This document shows, one piece after another, positions 25,958 through 35,667 of a DNA stretch of 64,000 nucleotides (within the stretch, counting starts at the first letter, position 1; every line of letters begins with the position of its first letter). The stretch lies in the NCBI RefSeq assembly GCF_025144725.1, contig NZ_JALXKS010000011.1, forward strand, positions 1 to 64,000, given 5' to 3'. Under the pieces are notes generated by a model, which ran no database searches, was not told the DNA's origin, and saw only the letters and a list, made by a program, of their open reading frames with translations. This stretch comes from Brevibacterium sp. p3-SID960 (GTDB lineage Bacteria; Actinomycetota; Actinomycetes; Actinomycetales; Brevibacteriaceae). Position numbers and translations under genes: made by a program.

Positions 25958-27006
25958 CCGCCCAGATGACCACCAGCACTCAGGCAGGCGCTGGCACTCC
26001 GGCGAGCGCCGCCTCGGGCGAGGCGACCGCGCGCCCGGTGTCGATGACGACCGCACTCAACACCGCGCTGCGCGATGCGCTGGCAGCCGATGACTCCGTC
26101 GTCGTCTACGGCGAGGACGTCGGCCGGCTCGGCGGCGTCTTCCGCGTCACCGACGGGCTGCGCGAGGAGTTCGGCGCTGAGCGCGTGTGGGACTCCCCGC
26201 TGGCCGAATCCGGGATCATCGGCACTGCGGTCGGCATGGCGATGGCCGGGATGCGCCCGGTTGTCGAGATGCAGTTCGATGCCTTCTCCTACCCGGCATT
26301 CGAGCAGATCGTGTCGCATGTGGCCAAGATGCGCAATCGCACCCGTGGGCAGGTCGAGCTGCCGATCGTCATCCGCATCCCGTGTGCTGGCGACATCGGC
26401 GGCGTCGAGCACCATTCGGACTCCTCGGAGGCCTATTGGTGCGCCACCCCGGGGCTGACGGTCGTCACGCCGTCGAACCCGGCTGATGCGTATTCAATGC
26501 TGCGTGAGGCGATCGACAGCCCGGATCCGATCATCTTCATGGAGCCGAAGTCCCGCTACTGGTCGAAGGACACGCTGACTCTGCCGGTGCAGACCGCGTC
26601 GATGTATGAGGCGCAGGTCGTGCGTGAGGGCAGCGATGTCACGCTGCTGTCCTACGGCCCGACTGTGCGCACCGCGCTCGCCACTGCTGAGGCCGGCGCC
26701 GAGGAGGGCGTATCGATCGAGGTCATCGACCTGCGAAGCCTCTCCCCCTTCGACGATGCCACCGTCGCCGCGTCGGTTGCGAAGACCTCTCGCGCAGCTG
26801 TCCTGCATGAGGCCGCGCAGTTCTGCGGTTATGGTGCCGAGGTGGCAGCCCGGGTGACCGAACGCTGCTTCACCTCGCTTGCCGCCCCGGTGCTGCGCAT
26901 CACCGGCTTCGACGTGCCGTTCCCGGCCCCGAAGCTCGAGGAGTTCTACCTGCCGACGCCCGACCGCATCCTCGATGCCCTGGACACCTGGGAGTGGGAG
27001 CTGTGA
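25954..27006 (+). CDS. 2-oxoacid dehydrogenase E1 beta
   Basis: A 350-residue transketolase-like partner of E1 alpha. About 30 Ala/Thr-rich residues come first. They are followed by the family blocks VVVYGEDVGRLGGVFRVTDG, WDSPLAESGIIGTAVGMAM and HSDSSEAYWCATPGLTVVTP. The C-terminal transketolase domain contains VIDLRSLSPFDDATVAASV and GFDVPFPAPKLEEFYLP. It overlaps E1 alpha (ATGA) and E2 (GTGA) by four bases each, so the three chains are translated in step. Confidence 0.92.
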   Translation: MTAQMTTSTQAGAGTPASAASGEATARPVSMTTALNTALRDALAADDSVVVYGEDVGRLGGVFRVTDGLREEFGAERVWDSPLAESGIIGTAVGMAMAGMRPVVEMQFDAFSYPAFEQIVSHVAKMRNRTRGQVELPIVIRIPCAGDIGGVEHHSDSSEAYWCATPGLTVVTPSNPADAYSMLREAIDSPDPIIFMEPKSRYWSKDTLTLPVQTASMYEAQVVREGSDVTLLSYGPTVRTALATAEAGAEEGVSIEVIDLRSLSPFDDATVAASVAKTSRAAVLHEAAQFCGYGAEVAARVTERCFTSLAAPVLRITGFDVPFPAPKLEEFYLPTPDRILDALDTWEWEL

Positions 27007-28535
27007 CCGCCACACACGCGAGCACCGGCCAGGACTTCATCCTCCCCGACTTGGGGGAGGGTCTGACCGAGGCCGAGGTGGTGAGCTGGAAGGTCGACGT
27101 CGGTGACACTGTCGCCATCGACGAGATCGTCGCCGAGGTCGAATCCGCCAAAAGCGTCGTCGACCTGCCTTGCCCCTATGCCGGTGTCGTCACCGCCCTG
27201 CACTTTGCCGAGGGCGACACTGTTCATGCCGGTCAGGCGATCCTGACGATCGGCGGCGAACACGGCAGCGCTGGGGGCGGCGCCGCCGGCAGCACTGGAG
27301 GTGGCGCCGCGGATGGCGGTGCTGCTGACGGTGCGGGGCCAGCCGGCGGCGAGGACGTCGTGCCCGGCACGGCACTGCGCTCCACCGACGGCGATGACAC
27401 ACCTCCCGATCCCGGCGGGCAGAGCGAAGGCTCCGGTGCTGTGCTCATCGGCTACGGCACCAGGGAGGTCTCCGGTGCCACCCGCTCCGGCCGCCGCAGC
27501 TTCGGCAGGAGGACCGGTCAGCAGACCGCCCAGCCGCAGCCAGCCGCCCAAGCCCAAGGCCGAGCCCCGGCCGCGCCGAAAGCCGCACCTGCTCCGGCCG
27601 CGCCGGATGCCGAACCTGCCTCGGCTGAGGCAACCGCCACCTCGGGCGCGGGGAAGTTCTCCCGCGTCGTCTCACCGCTGGTGCGCAAGATGGCCGCTGA
27701 GAACGGTTTCGTCGCCAAGGAGCTCACCGGCTCCGGACCCGGCGGCATGGTCATGCGCCGCGACGTCATGGACGAGATCGCCCGCCGCTCCGAAACCGGC
27801 ACGCAGACAGGCGATGCCGCGGCACCGGCTGCCACCTCCTCGGGCGCGGACACAGTCATCCCACTGACCGGGCTGCGCAAGGTCATCGCCGAACGGCTGT
27901 CCCGTTCGCGTCAGGAGGTCCCGGAGGCCACGATCTGGCTCGATGTCGACGCCACCGAGCTGCTGGCTGCCAAGAAGCAGCTCGAAGCCAAGCACAGCGA
28001 GAAGTTCTCGGTCATGTCGCTCGTCGCCCGGTTCGTCACCGCGGGCCTGCAGAAGTGGCCGATCCTCAACTCCTCTGTCGATGAAGCCGCCGGTGAGATC
28101 CGCGTGCACGCAGACGTCAACCTCGGACTGGCCGCCGACACTCCGCGCGGACTCATGGTCCCGGTCGTCCACGGTGCCGGCGGGATGACACTGCGGCAGC
28201 TGCGCGATGCGATCGGGGCCAAGGTCGACAAGGCCGCAACCGGGCGCTTCGACCCCTCCGAGCTGAGCGGCGGAACGTTCACGCTGAACAACTACGGTGT
28301 GTTCGGCGTCGACGGATCGGCACCGATCATCAACATGCCCGAAGTCGCGATGCTCGGTCTGGGCCGGATCAAGGAGCGGCCGTGGGTGGTCGACGGTGAG
28401 CTGACGGTGCGCAAGGTGATGTACCTGTCGTTCGTGTTCGACCACCGGGTGTGCGATGGCCGCGAGCCCAGCGAGTTCACCACGTTCATCGCCGACTGCA
28501 TCGAAAATCCCATCAGCTTCTTAGCTGATATCTGA
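27003..28535 (+). CDS. 2-oxoacid dehydrogenase E2 (dihydrolipoyl acyltransferase)
   Basis: A 510-residue E2. It has one lipoyl domain with the lipoylated Lys50 in ESAKSVVDLP, a long Gly/Ala linker (about 85-215), the E3-binding domain VVSPLVRKMAAENGFVAKEL, and a catalytic chloramphenicol-acetyltransferase-like domain ending in DHRVCDGREPSEF, with His481 as the active-site base. GTG 27003 overlaps the E1 beta stop; an ATG nine bases earlier would be inside E1 beta. No E3 gene lies nearby, so a shared dihydrolipoamide dehydrogenase encoded elsewhere is needed. The linker again contains the CCTCGGGCG motif. Confidence 0.93.
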   Translation: MTATHASTGQDFILPDLGEGLTEAEVVSWKVDVGDTVAIDEIVAEVESAKSVVDLPCPYAGVVTALHFAEGDTVHAGQAILTIGGEHGSAGGGAAGSTGGGAADGGAADGAGPAGGEDVVPGTALRSTDGDDTPPDPGGQSEGSGAVLIGYGTREVSGATRSGRRSFGRRTGQQTAQPQPAAQAQGRAPAAPKAAPAPAAPDAEPASAEATATSGAGKFSRVVSPLVRKMAAENGFVAKELTGSGPGGMVMRRDVMDEIARRSETGTQTGDAAAPAATSSGADTVIPLTGLRKVIAERLSRSRQEVPEATIWLDVDATELLAAKKQLEAKHSEKFSVMSLVARFVTAGLQKWPILNSSVDEAAGEIRVHADVNLGLAADTPRGLMVPVVHGAGGMTLRQLRDAIGAKVDKAATGRFDPSELSGGTFTLNNYGVFGVDGSAPIINMPEVAMLGLGRIKERPWVVDGELTVRKVMYLSFVFDHRVCDGREPSEFTTFIADCIENPISFLADI

Positions 28536-28612
28536 GCTCGACCGGCGGCCAGCCCGCAGGCGAGGCGCTGGCTGCAGGTCGTGGCGTGCCCGCGCGCATA
28601 GGGGCACGGCTG

Positions 28613-28651
28613 GGCCCCGGTCGGAGATCCACGGGATCTCCGGCCGGGGCC
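28613..28651. terminator. Strong terminator hairpin
   Basis: GGCCCCGG and CGGAGATCC pair with GGATCTCCG and CCGGGGCC around an ACG loop, with one T-G wobble: 18 bp in all. It separates the convergent E2 and symporter genes. Confidence 0.8.
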
Positions 28652-28671
28652 TTGTGCTCGCAAGATCTGCG

Positions 28672-30081
28672 CTACACCCGGGCAGGACGATCGACCATAG
28701 CGGCCGGTTTCGTTGTGAGCGAAACGACGATCAGCACGACGATGGCGATCGGAGCGGCGATGACCACCGAACGGACTTCTTCGGCGGGGCCGAAGACCTC
28801 CCACAGGATTGTCGCGATCCCGCCGGTCAGCATGGATGCCACTGCTCCTGCTGCGCTGGCACGCTTCCAGAACAGCGCCGCCAACACCGTGGGCGTCACC
28901 GCGGCTCCGTACATCGTGTAGGCGTACATCTGCAGTTCCAGCAGCGTGGGGAAGAACTGGACCATGACGAAGGCGAGCGCGGCAACTGCAGCCACCGCGA
29001 TTCGGCCGACGACAACCTGGCTGCGCTCGTGCGACGGTTCGCGGCGGCGCCCACGGAACACGAGGTCGTAGACGATGTTGCCCGAGCATGTGAGCAGGTA
29101 CGACGAGCCGGTTGTGACGATGAGCGCCAGGGCGGCGACCAGGAGTGTCGCCCCAACGACTGCAGGGGTGAAGTCCCCTGCCGCAAGCCCGAGGATCGCC
29201 ATATCGGCTTCAGACGATGGGTTCACGATCGTCGCTGCCGAGGCCAGCAGAATGATTGGTGCCACCATGAATATCGCACCGATAAAGAACAACCCGGTTG
29301 CCTTGCGTGCGCTCGCAGGGCTCTGCGCAGCGGCAAGGCGCTGGTGCATGTTCTGGTCGCCAAGAACCAAGAGGAAGAGTGGGAGGAAGTAGCCCAGGAT
29401 CTGCAGCGGGGTCAGTTTCCCGGTCACTGTGCGGAATGCCGGGTCGAGTTGGTTGACGTAGCTGCCGAAGCCGCCTAGGTCATGCACGAAAACGAAGTAC
29501 AGTGTTGCCAACAAACCGATGACGATCAGCGCTGAAGAGAGGAAGTCGGTCCACGCCACGGATTTCAATCCGCCTGACAGTGACAAGAAGGTGATGACGA
29601 CAACGGCGATGAGCGTGCCCTGCACCTCGGACAGAGGTGTGATGAGACTGAAGATGTAGCCTGCCCCGGTGAACTGGTAGGCGGCGATTCCGATGAATGC
29701 GACGAGGACGACGATCGTGCCGATGACACCCGTGGCCCGACCAAACCGTACACGCAGCAGTTCTGGCACGGTGTGGAAGGAATTCTCGCGCACTTTCTTC
29801 GCCATCAGGGACAGCGCGATGATTCCGGCGAACGTGCCCAGGAAGAAGAAGATTCCCGGAATCGGCCCATTGGCGAAGATGAAGCTCGCTCCGCCGATGA
29901 TCGAACCGGAACCGACGAAAGTTGCGAGCAAAGTGCCAGCGAGCACCAACGGTGGTAGGGATTGCCCGGCCAACATAAAGTCCTCGCCGTCCTTCATCGC
30001 CGACCTACGAGAGAACCACGCAGCAACAAGGACCATGAGCAGTAGGTACCCGACCAGGACGCTGATATTCACCACGGACAC
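28672..30081 (-). CDS. Sodium:solute symporter (SSS family), RpiR-module transporter
   Basis: A 469-residue polytopic membrane protein with about 13 helices. The SSS pattern is clear: EDFMLAGQSLPPLVLAGTLL near helix 1, ATFVGSGSIIGGASF, then GGLKSVAWTDFLSS. GTG 30081 has GAGGAGG upstream. It lies next to an RpiR-type regulator gene, and a TGCAA-N6-TTGCA site sits 60 bases upstream of its start. It therefore probably imports the compound cleaved by the neighbouring amidohydrolase. Confidence 0.85.
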   Translation of the reverse strand: MSVVNISVLVGYLLLMVLVAAWFSRRSAMKDGEDFMLAGQSLPPLVLAGTLLATFVGSGSIIGGASFIFANGPIPGIFFFLGTFAGIIALSLMAKKVRENSFHTVPELLRVRFGRATGVIGTIVVLVAFIGIAAYQFTGAGYIFSLITPLSEVQGTLIAVVVITFLSLSGGLKSVAWTDFLSSALIVIGLLATLYFVFVHDLGGFGSYVNQLDPAFRTVTGKLTPLQILGYFLPLFLLVLGDQNMHQRLAAAQSPASARKATGLFFIGAIFMVAPIILLASAATIVNPSSEADMAILGLAAGDFTPAVVGATLLVAALALIVTTGSSYLLTCSGNIVYDLVFRGRRREPSHERSQVVVGRIAVAAVAALAFVMVQFFPTLLELQMYAYTMYGAAVTPTVLAALFWKRASAAGAVASMLTGGIATILWEVFGPAEEVRSVVIAAPIAIVVLIVVSLTTKPAAMVDRPARV

Positions 30082-30140
30082 GGATCCTCCTCAGTTCGGC
30101 TGATAAGCATGCGTGAATAGTTACACGAATCACAGCGTGG

Positions 30141-30156
30141 TGCAAGGAATTTTGCA
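30141..30156. promoter_or_regulatory. Probable RpiR operator before the symporter
   Basis: TGCAAGGAATTTTGCA, a dyad with TGCAA/TTGCA arms and six bases between them. The same arms and spacing occur at 31061-31076. Confidence 0.6.
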
Positions 30157-30170
30157 GACTGCTCTGAGCG

Positions 30171-31055
30171 TCAGTCGAGAATCGCAGAAACGTCAACCGC
30201 AGTCGGGTCGCCCTTCACGACTCCAAGCCCATGCCAAAGCTGGTCGACACGACGCAGGCTCTTTTCGACGTTCTCGCGATGTTCAGCGGCGATGAGTTTG
30301 AGCACTGCCTGCACAACAGAGAACACTCCCGTCATCGACGGAAGGTACCGAGGACTTCCGCTCGACACGAGAATGGAGTGGTCGGCGACTTCAGTCACAG
30401 CAGTCGACCGATCGGCGATGACGAGCAGAGGCACACCTCGAGAGGCTGCCTCCAGTGCCAGCTGATTGATGACGTCGGTGGTCTTCCAGACGTTGAAGAC
30501 AACGAGCACATCGTCTTCTCCGAGCCGCCTGGCAGCATTGATCTGCGCCGTAGCTGACCCGGCGTACTGCTCGACGTTAAACCCGAAAAGCTGCGCACCA
30601 TGCGCCAACACACCGCCAGGCCCGGAACAGTAACCGGTGGCCAGGACCGCCGTACTGCGAGCCGAGGCGATCATCCGAGCGGCCGCAACCATCTCGTCTT
30701 CGTCGATCGCCTCCAGCAGCAGCTCAAGCATCCGAATGTCTTCGGCGATCGACGAACTCACCGTGCGATCAAAAGCAGCTTCACTCTGACCCATAATGCG
30801 ATCAGCAGTGAGAGTAGCGAGATAGTGGCCACGCAGGTCGGTCACGAAGTCCGGCCAGCCGCGATACCCCAGGTACTGAGCGCAGCGCGTCGCTGAAGCG
30901 ACGTTGACCCCCGCCATTGTCGCGACCTGCTGCGCAGTCGCGAACGCTGCAGTCTCAGGCTCAGACGAGATGACACCGAGCACACGCGCAATCGCCGGAG
31001 AGGGGGTCCGGTCACCAATGAGCTTCTCTATCCAGGGCACGGTGCCATCAGCCAT
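30171..31055 (-). CDS. MurR/RpiR-family transcriptional regulator
   Basis: A 294-residue regulator with an N-terminal helix-turn-helix of the RpiR type (ATAQQVATMAGVNVASATRC, LGYRGWPDFVTDLRG) and a C-terminal SIS domain (about 120-260; STAVLATGYCSGPGGVLAHG, VLVVFNVWKTTDVINQLAL). SIS domains usually bind phosphorylated sugars or related ligands. ATG 31055 is preferred over 31109, since the extension reads through a dyad operator. It is divergent from the amidohydrolase and followed by the symporter, and both flanks carry the same dyad, so it likely controls all three genes. Confidence 0.88.
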   Translation of the reverse strand: MADGTVPWIEKLIGDRTPSPAIARVLGVISSEPETAAFATAQQVATMAGVNVASATRCAQYLGYRGWPDFVTDLRGHYLATLTADRIMGQSEAAFDRTVSSSIAEDIRMLELLLEAIDEDEMVAAARMIASARSTAVLATGYCSGPGGVLAHGAQLFGFNVEQYAGSATAQINAARRLGEDDVLVVFNVWKTTDVINQLALEAASRGVPLLVIADRSTAVTEVADHSILVSSGSPRYLPSMTGVFSVVQAVLKLIAAEHRENVEKSLRRVDQLWHGLGVVKGDPTAVDVSAILD

Positions 31056-31060
31056 CGTAT

Positions 31061-31076
31061 TGCAAACACCTTTGCA
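31061..31076. promoter_or_regulatory. Probable RpiR operator in the divergent promoter
   Basis: TGCAAACACCTTTGCA, a perfect TGCAAA/TTTGCA dyad 5 bases upstream of the rpiR-type start and 60 bases before the amidohydrolase. Confidence 0.65.
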
Positions 31077-31136
31077 GCAGGTTACGTTTGATCCAGACAC
31101 AGCAGCCACCGCTTATCTGTCGGCAGGAGAGACCGG

Positions 31137-32363
31137 ATGCACCTAGATGAATCAATCACTGCTATCACCAACGTGCGGATCCTCGATCCAGTCACCGAAA
31201 CCGTGTCTGAACCGCAGTCTATCCAGATCAACGGTGATCGGATCTCGAGCATCAGTGCGGCAAACGACGAGTCCGGATCCTCAATCGATGCCGGAGGAGC
31301 GATTGCGATACCCGGACTCATCGACTGTCACGTTCACGTTCTGGCCAATACTGCAGACCTTGGACGCCTGGGTGATGAGTCGCCTGCATACCTGACCGCG
31401 TCGGCCATCAACACGATGCAAGGTGCTCTCCGACGCGGTTTCACAACGCTTCGGGATGCCGGAGGTGCGGACTTCGGGCTGGCCAGGGCAGCTGCAGAGC
31501 AGCTATTCCTTGCACCTCGGCTGTTCTTCGGCGGGAAGGCTCTGTCTCAAACCGGCGGCCATGCCGATATGCGCGGACCGGGGACGTCCATCGTCGACCA
31601 GCACCAGTGCTGCCCGCACATTGGGACGGTGTGCGACGGCGTCGATGAAGTCCGCAAGGCCGCTCGCATGCAGTTGCGGACAGGCGCGGACCACATCAAG
31701 ATCATGCTCTCGGGCGGCGTCGCTTCGCCAACCGACCGAATCGACTCTACACAGTTCTCTGATGAGGAGATTCGGGCCGCCGTCGAAGAGGCAGCTGCTT
31801 CAAACCGCTACGTTCTCGGACACGCCTACACTGCCCGCGCGATCAACCGTGGGCTGAAGCTTGGGGTCCGCTCTATCGAGCACGGCAACCTTCTCGATGA
31901 CGAGAGCATCAGACTCTTCACTGAGAACGACGCGTTCCTCGTGCCCACTCTTGTGACTTACGAACGGTTGAAGGCCGAAGGAGTCCGCCACGGACTGCCG
32001 CAGGCAAGCGCTGACAAAGTGGACAGTGTGCTCTACGCGGGTCTGAAGGCACTCGAAGTCGCCGATCAGGGCGGGGTCAACATCGCCTACGGCTCTGACC
32101 TGCTGGGTGACATGTGGAAATGGCAGAGCAAAGAGTTCGAGATCCGTTCGCAAGTCCAGTCCGCTGGAGCCGTTCTGCGCTCCGCGACAACGGTGGCCGC
32201 TCGCCTGCTGAATCAGGAAAGCGAACTCGGGATCATCCGAGAAGGCGCTCAGGCCGATATTGTCCTCTTGAACGCCAATCCGCTCGATGACATTACTGTG
32301 CTGGCGGAACCGCAGCAGTCGGTGCGTGACGTCCTTTCCCGCGGAGGCTTAGTCCGTGCATAA
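31137..32363 (+). CDS. Metal-dependent amidohydrolase (imidazolonepropionase/prolidase-like)
   Basis: A 408-residue TIM-barrel amidohydrolase. Metal ligands are visible as His65/His67 in IDCHVHV, Lys188 (carbamylated bridge) in DHIKIMLSGG, His229 in LGHAYT, His249 in IEHGN and Asp321 in YGSDLLG. This Lys-bridged binuclear pattern fits the Xaa-Arg/Xaa-Pro dipeptidase and imidazolonepropionase-like clade, so a small dipeptide or cyclic amide is a likely substrate. GGAGAG precedes ATG 31137. The gene pairs with the RpiR regulator and symporter as an uptake-and-hydrolysis module. Confidence 0.85.
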   Translation: MHLDESITAITNVRILDPVTETVSEPQSIQINGDRISSISAANDESGSSIDAGGAIAIPGLIDCHVHVLANTADLGRLGDESPAYLTASAINTMQGALRRGFTTLRDAGGADFGLARAAAEQLFLAPRLFFGGKALSQTGGHADMRGPGTSIVDQHQCCPHIGTVCDGVDEVRKAARMQLRTGADHIKIMLSGGVASPTDRIDSTQFSDEEIRAAVEEAAASNRYVLGHAYTARAINRGLKLGVRSIEHGNLLDDESIRLFTENDAFLVPTLVTYERLKAEGVRHGLPQASADKVDSVLYAGLKALEVADQGGVNIAYGSDLLGDMWKWQSKEFEIRSQVQSAGAVLRSATTVAARLLNQESELGIIREGAQADIVLLNANPLDDITVLAEPQQSVRDVLSRGGLVRA

Positions 32364-32488
32364 CCGGTATATCTGCAGAGCGCTCATGCTAATGGGCACG
32401 ATTGCTGTCGACGGCTTCGTGGGAAACCGGTGATCAGTACCTCGGGACACCCAGCTGTGCATTGCTGGGGTCGGCAGCCGCTGTCCGC

Positions 32489-34297
32489 TCAGCGCACGAC
32501 TTCGCGCAAGTTCCCGTCCAGCCGACGGGTCCAGCCGCGGGAGTCGAGGTGTTCGAGCAGCGGGATCGCGATCCGGCGGGTGGTGCCGAGTGCCTGCCGG
32601 GCCTGGCTGGCGGTGAAGGGCTGGTCGAGTGCGGCCAGCACGCGCATCGCCTGCGCCGGTGCACTCGGCAGCAGCACCACGCCCTCAGAGATGCGGATGA
32701 GCCGGCCGATCCGTTCGGCAGCCGCGAGCTCCCTGGAACCCAGGTTCAGCCGAGCCAGATCGTCGGCTTCCGGAGCGCTGAAGGGGCTGGCGGCCAGCTG
32801 CCGTTCGAGTGCGGCGATGCCCTTCTCCGCCCGGCCCAAATCAGCCCGCTGCTGCAACGGGCGGATGAGCCCGTCGCGCTGCCGGAGCCTGGCGGCTTTG
32901 ATGACGGCATCGAGCAGCTCTGCGTGCGGCAATTCGAGAGCATGCGCGGCAGCCTGACGGCTGAGGCCTGGTGAGAGCGCATCGGTTTTAAGGTGGGCGG
33001 CGAGCAGCTGCCGCAGGCGAGACGCCCAGGTGCGCACCGCGTCGGCGGTGGCCAGCCAGTCGCCGATCGCAACGACGCCTGCCGGCAGCTGGGCCCCAGC
33101 AAGCTCACCGATGTCGAATCCGAAGCGCCGCAGCGTCTCCACGCGCACCGCCTGCCGGCGGGCGACCTCCGCAGCCACCGACCCGCCAGCCGGCAGTTCG
33201 GCCAACGCCTCGGCACGCCTGCGCCCGGCCCCGCGGCGGGCCAGGGCCGGCGGGTCGAGGTCGAGGACCTGCACGCCGGCAACCACCATCTTCGCCCCGG
33301 AGTCGCGCAGCACCATTCGATCACCGAGCTCTAGGGGCAGCGGCCGGCTGAGCTGCAGCCGCGCATGATCGGCATCGAAGGGCCGCAGCCTGGCCCCGAT
33401 CGCAGCAGTGCCGATGTGGACGGTGATGTGCTCGCTGCCCTCATCGAGCGCCCCGCCTGAAGCCCATCGGACATCGACGGTGTCGGTGATCCACCAGTCG
33501 GCGGAGATGAGCGCGTCCCCGCGGTGCACTTCGGCTGCCGGGATGCCGCGCAGGTTCAGCGCCGCCCGGCTCACCGGTTCGAGCACCTCTGACTGCTGAC
33601 CGCGGGACTGCAGCCCGCGGACGGTGACCTCGCGCAGCCCGCCGGTCTCCTGCCCGATGAACTGCAGCCGCTCACCTGCCCGCACCGTGCCGCCGGCGAG
33701 CGTGCCGGTGACGACGGTGCCCGACCCTGCGATCGTGAACGCCCGGTCGACCCACAGGCGCAGCCGGGTGTGAGGGTCCGGCTCCGGCAGCCCGGCAAGC
33801 ACTCCGTCAAGAGCCCCGCGCACCTCGTCGAGTCCCTCACCGGTGACGCCGGAGCAGGCGACGATCGGTGCAGCGGCCAATCCGGTGCCGCGCAGTTCGG
33901 CACGCGCCCGGGCCGTCACCTCGGGCACGGCGTCCGGGGCACGATCACGGCGGGTGATGACGATCAGACCTGCCGTGATGCCGAGGGCTGCAATCGCGTC
34001 GCGGTGCTCGCTCGACTGTGCCTGCCAGCCTTCATCGGCGGCGATGACGAAGCAGACGACGGGGACGGGTCCGAGGCCGGCGAGCATATTGCCGACGTAG
34101 CGTTCGTGGCCGGGCACGTCGACGAAGGCGACCTGGCGGCCAGACGGCAGGGCCGTCCACGCGAAGCCGAGGTCGATGGTCAGCCCTCGTTCGCGCTCTT
34201 CAGCCCACCGGTCGGGTTCGATTCCGGTCAGTGCCCGCACGAGCGTCGATTTGCCGTGGTCGACGTGCCCGGCGGTGGCGATGACAAAGCTGCTCAT
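32489..34297 (-). CDS. selB: Selenocysteine-specific elongation factor SelB
   Basis: A 602-residue GTPase that brings Sec-tRNA to UGA codons marked by a SECIS hairpin. The G-domain is at the N-terminus: GHVDHGKST (10-18), DVPGHERYVGNML, and ITRRDRAPD in the NKxD position. EF-Tu-like beta barrels follow, and the last 200 residues form winged-helix repeats (FTASQARQALGTTRRIAIPL) that bind the SECIS RNA. Its start overlaps the selA stop by four bases. It is the decoder for the formate dehydrogenase UGA 7 kb away. Confidence 0.95.
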   Translation of the reverse strand: MSSFVIATAGHVDHGKSTLVRALTGIEPDRWAEERERGLTIDLGFAWTALPSGRQVAFVDVPGHERYVGNMLAGLGPVPVVCFVIAADEGWQAQSSEHRDAIAALGITAGLIVITRRDRAPDAVPEVTARARAELRGTGLAAAPIVACSGVTGEGLDEVRGALDGVLAGLPEPDPHTRLRLWVDRAFTIAGSGTVVTGTLAGGTVRAGERLQFIGQETGGLREVTVRGLQSRGQQSEVLEPVSRAALNLRGIPAAEVHRGDALISADWWITDTVDVRWASGGALDEGSEHITVHIGTAAIGARLRPFDADHARLQLSRPLPLELGDRMVLRDSGAKMVVAGVQVLDLDPPALARRGAGRRRAEALAELPAGGSVAAEVARRQAVRVETLRRFGFDIGELAGAQLPAGVVAIGDWLATADAVRTWASRLRQLLAAHLKTDALSPGLSRQAAAHALELPHAELLDAVIKAARLRQRDGLIRPLQQRADLGRAEKGIAALERQLAASPFSAPEADDLARLNLGSRELAAAERIGRLIRISEGVVLLPSAPAQAMRVLAALDQPFTASQARQALGTTRRIAIPLLEHLDSRGWTRRLDGNLREVVR

Positions 34298-35643
34298 CTG
34301 CCGTTCCCGAGGCGATGGCCGGCAGCAGTGATGGCGTCCGCGAGTGCCGGGTCCTGGTCTGCGGGGATGCAGCGCAGGTCGATGAGGCAGCTGCCGTCAT
34401 GCACGCGCGGCAGGACTGCCGTCTCGCCGGTGCGCAACGCCGCAGCGAAGCTTTCGGGCAGGGCGAGCGCCCAGCCCGGCAGCGGCACGCCGGTGCCGCC
34501 ACCGCCTCCCACTCGGCCGTCATGTGCCACGACGGTGCCGCCGACCTGCTCAGCGAGCGTTTCGGTGCGGCGGCGAAGCTCAGCGGGGTCAGCGTGCAGC
34601 ATCGCATGAACCGGGCTGGTGCTGGCACGCAGCGTTGCTTCGATGGCGGCGAGCGTGAGCTTATCGGCACGCACCGCGCGGGCCAGCGGATGGCGGGCGA
34701 GCCGCGCGATGGTCTCGCCGGTGCCGAGGATGAGGCCGGCCTGCGGGCCGCCGAGGAGTTTGTCGCCGGATGCGATGACGGCATCGGCTCCGGCGGCCAG
34801 AGCCGCGTCGATGCTCGGCTCATCGGGCAGGACGCTGTCGGCCTCCAGCAGCCCGGAGCCGACGTCGACGATGAGCGGCACCGCATACTCCCGGCACAGC
34901 GCGGCCAGCTCACCGGTGCCCACACTGGCGGTGAAGCCGGTGAGGGCGAAGTTCGAAGGATGGACCTTGAGCACGCAGCCGGCACCGGCGGCCAGGGCCT
35001 GAGCGTAGTCCTCCACATGGGTGCGGTTGGTCGTGCCGACTTCGCGCAGCTGCGTGCCGGCGGAGGTGATGAGGTCGGAGAGCCGGAATCCGGCGCCGAT
35101 CTCGATGAACTCTCCGCGGCTGATGACGATCCCGCTGTGGCTGCAGTGATGATGGCCGTCGGCGACCGCTGCTGGCCCCCCGCCCAGGGCTGTGGCGGCC
35201 AGCAGCAGAGCGGCTGCGCCGTTGTTGACGATGAGCCCGTCTCCGGCGTGCGGGCAGCGCTCCAGCAGCGCCGCCCGAGCGGCGGCCCCGCGACGAGAGC
35301 GGGCGCCGGAGGGCAGATCGAGTTCGACGTCGACGTATCCTGCGGCATCGGCCAGAGCCTGCCGGGCGGGTTCGCTCAAGGGTGCGCGGCCGAGGTTGGT
35401 GTGGATGATGACGCCGGTGGCGTTGAGCACCGGGGTCAGAGAGGAGGCCCGCTGGGAGCCAGCGGCCTCGAGCACGGCATCAACCACCTCGGCGGCGGGG
35501 ATCTCCCCGCGGCGGGCACGGTCCTGGGCGGCGCGCACGAGCCCGAGCACAACGCTGCGGCCGAGCGATCGGCTGGCGGCGATCAGCTGCGGATGCTCCA
35601 TCAGCCGGTCGGTGCGCGGGATGGCGCGGCGCGGGTCCTCCAC
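34294..35643 (-). CDS. selA: L-seryl-tRNA(Sec) selenium transferase
   Basis: A 449-residue PLP enzyme that converts Ser-tRNA(Sec) to Sec-tRNA(Sec) using selenophosphate. The PLP lysine is Lys295 in SGDKLLGGPQAG. NATGVIIHTNLGRAPLS, LREVGTTNRTHVEDY and LKVHPSNFALTGF are family signatures, and the length is normal. GTG 35643 has AAGGAGG 6 bases upstream. It lies 24 bases downstream of the tRNA-Sec gene on the same strand, and may be cotranscribed with it. Confidence 0.96.
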   Translation of the reverse strand: MEDPRRAIPRTDRLMEHPQLIAASRSLGRSVVLGLVRAAQDRARRGEIPAAEVVDAVLEAAGSQRASSLTPVLNATGVIIHTNLGRAPLSEPARQALADAAGYVDVELDLPSGARSRRGAAARAALLERCPHAGDGLIVNNGAAALLLAATALGGGPAAVADGHHHCSHSGIVISRGEFIEIGAGFRLSDLITSAGTQLREVGTTNRTHVEDYAQALAAGAGCVLKVHPSNFALTGFTASVGTGELAALCREYAVPLIVDVGSGLLEADSVLPDEPSIDAALAAGADAVIASGDKLLGGPQAGLILGTGETIARLARHPLARAVRADKLTLAAIEATLRASTSPVHAMLHADPAELRRRTETLAEQVGGTVVAHDGRVGGGGGTGVPLPGWALALPESFAAALRTGETAVLPRVHDGSCLIDLRCIPADQDPALADAITAAGHRLGNGR

Positions 35644-35667
35644 GATCCTCCTTGATTCTCCAGCCTG

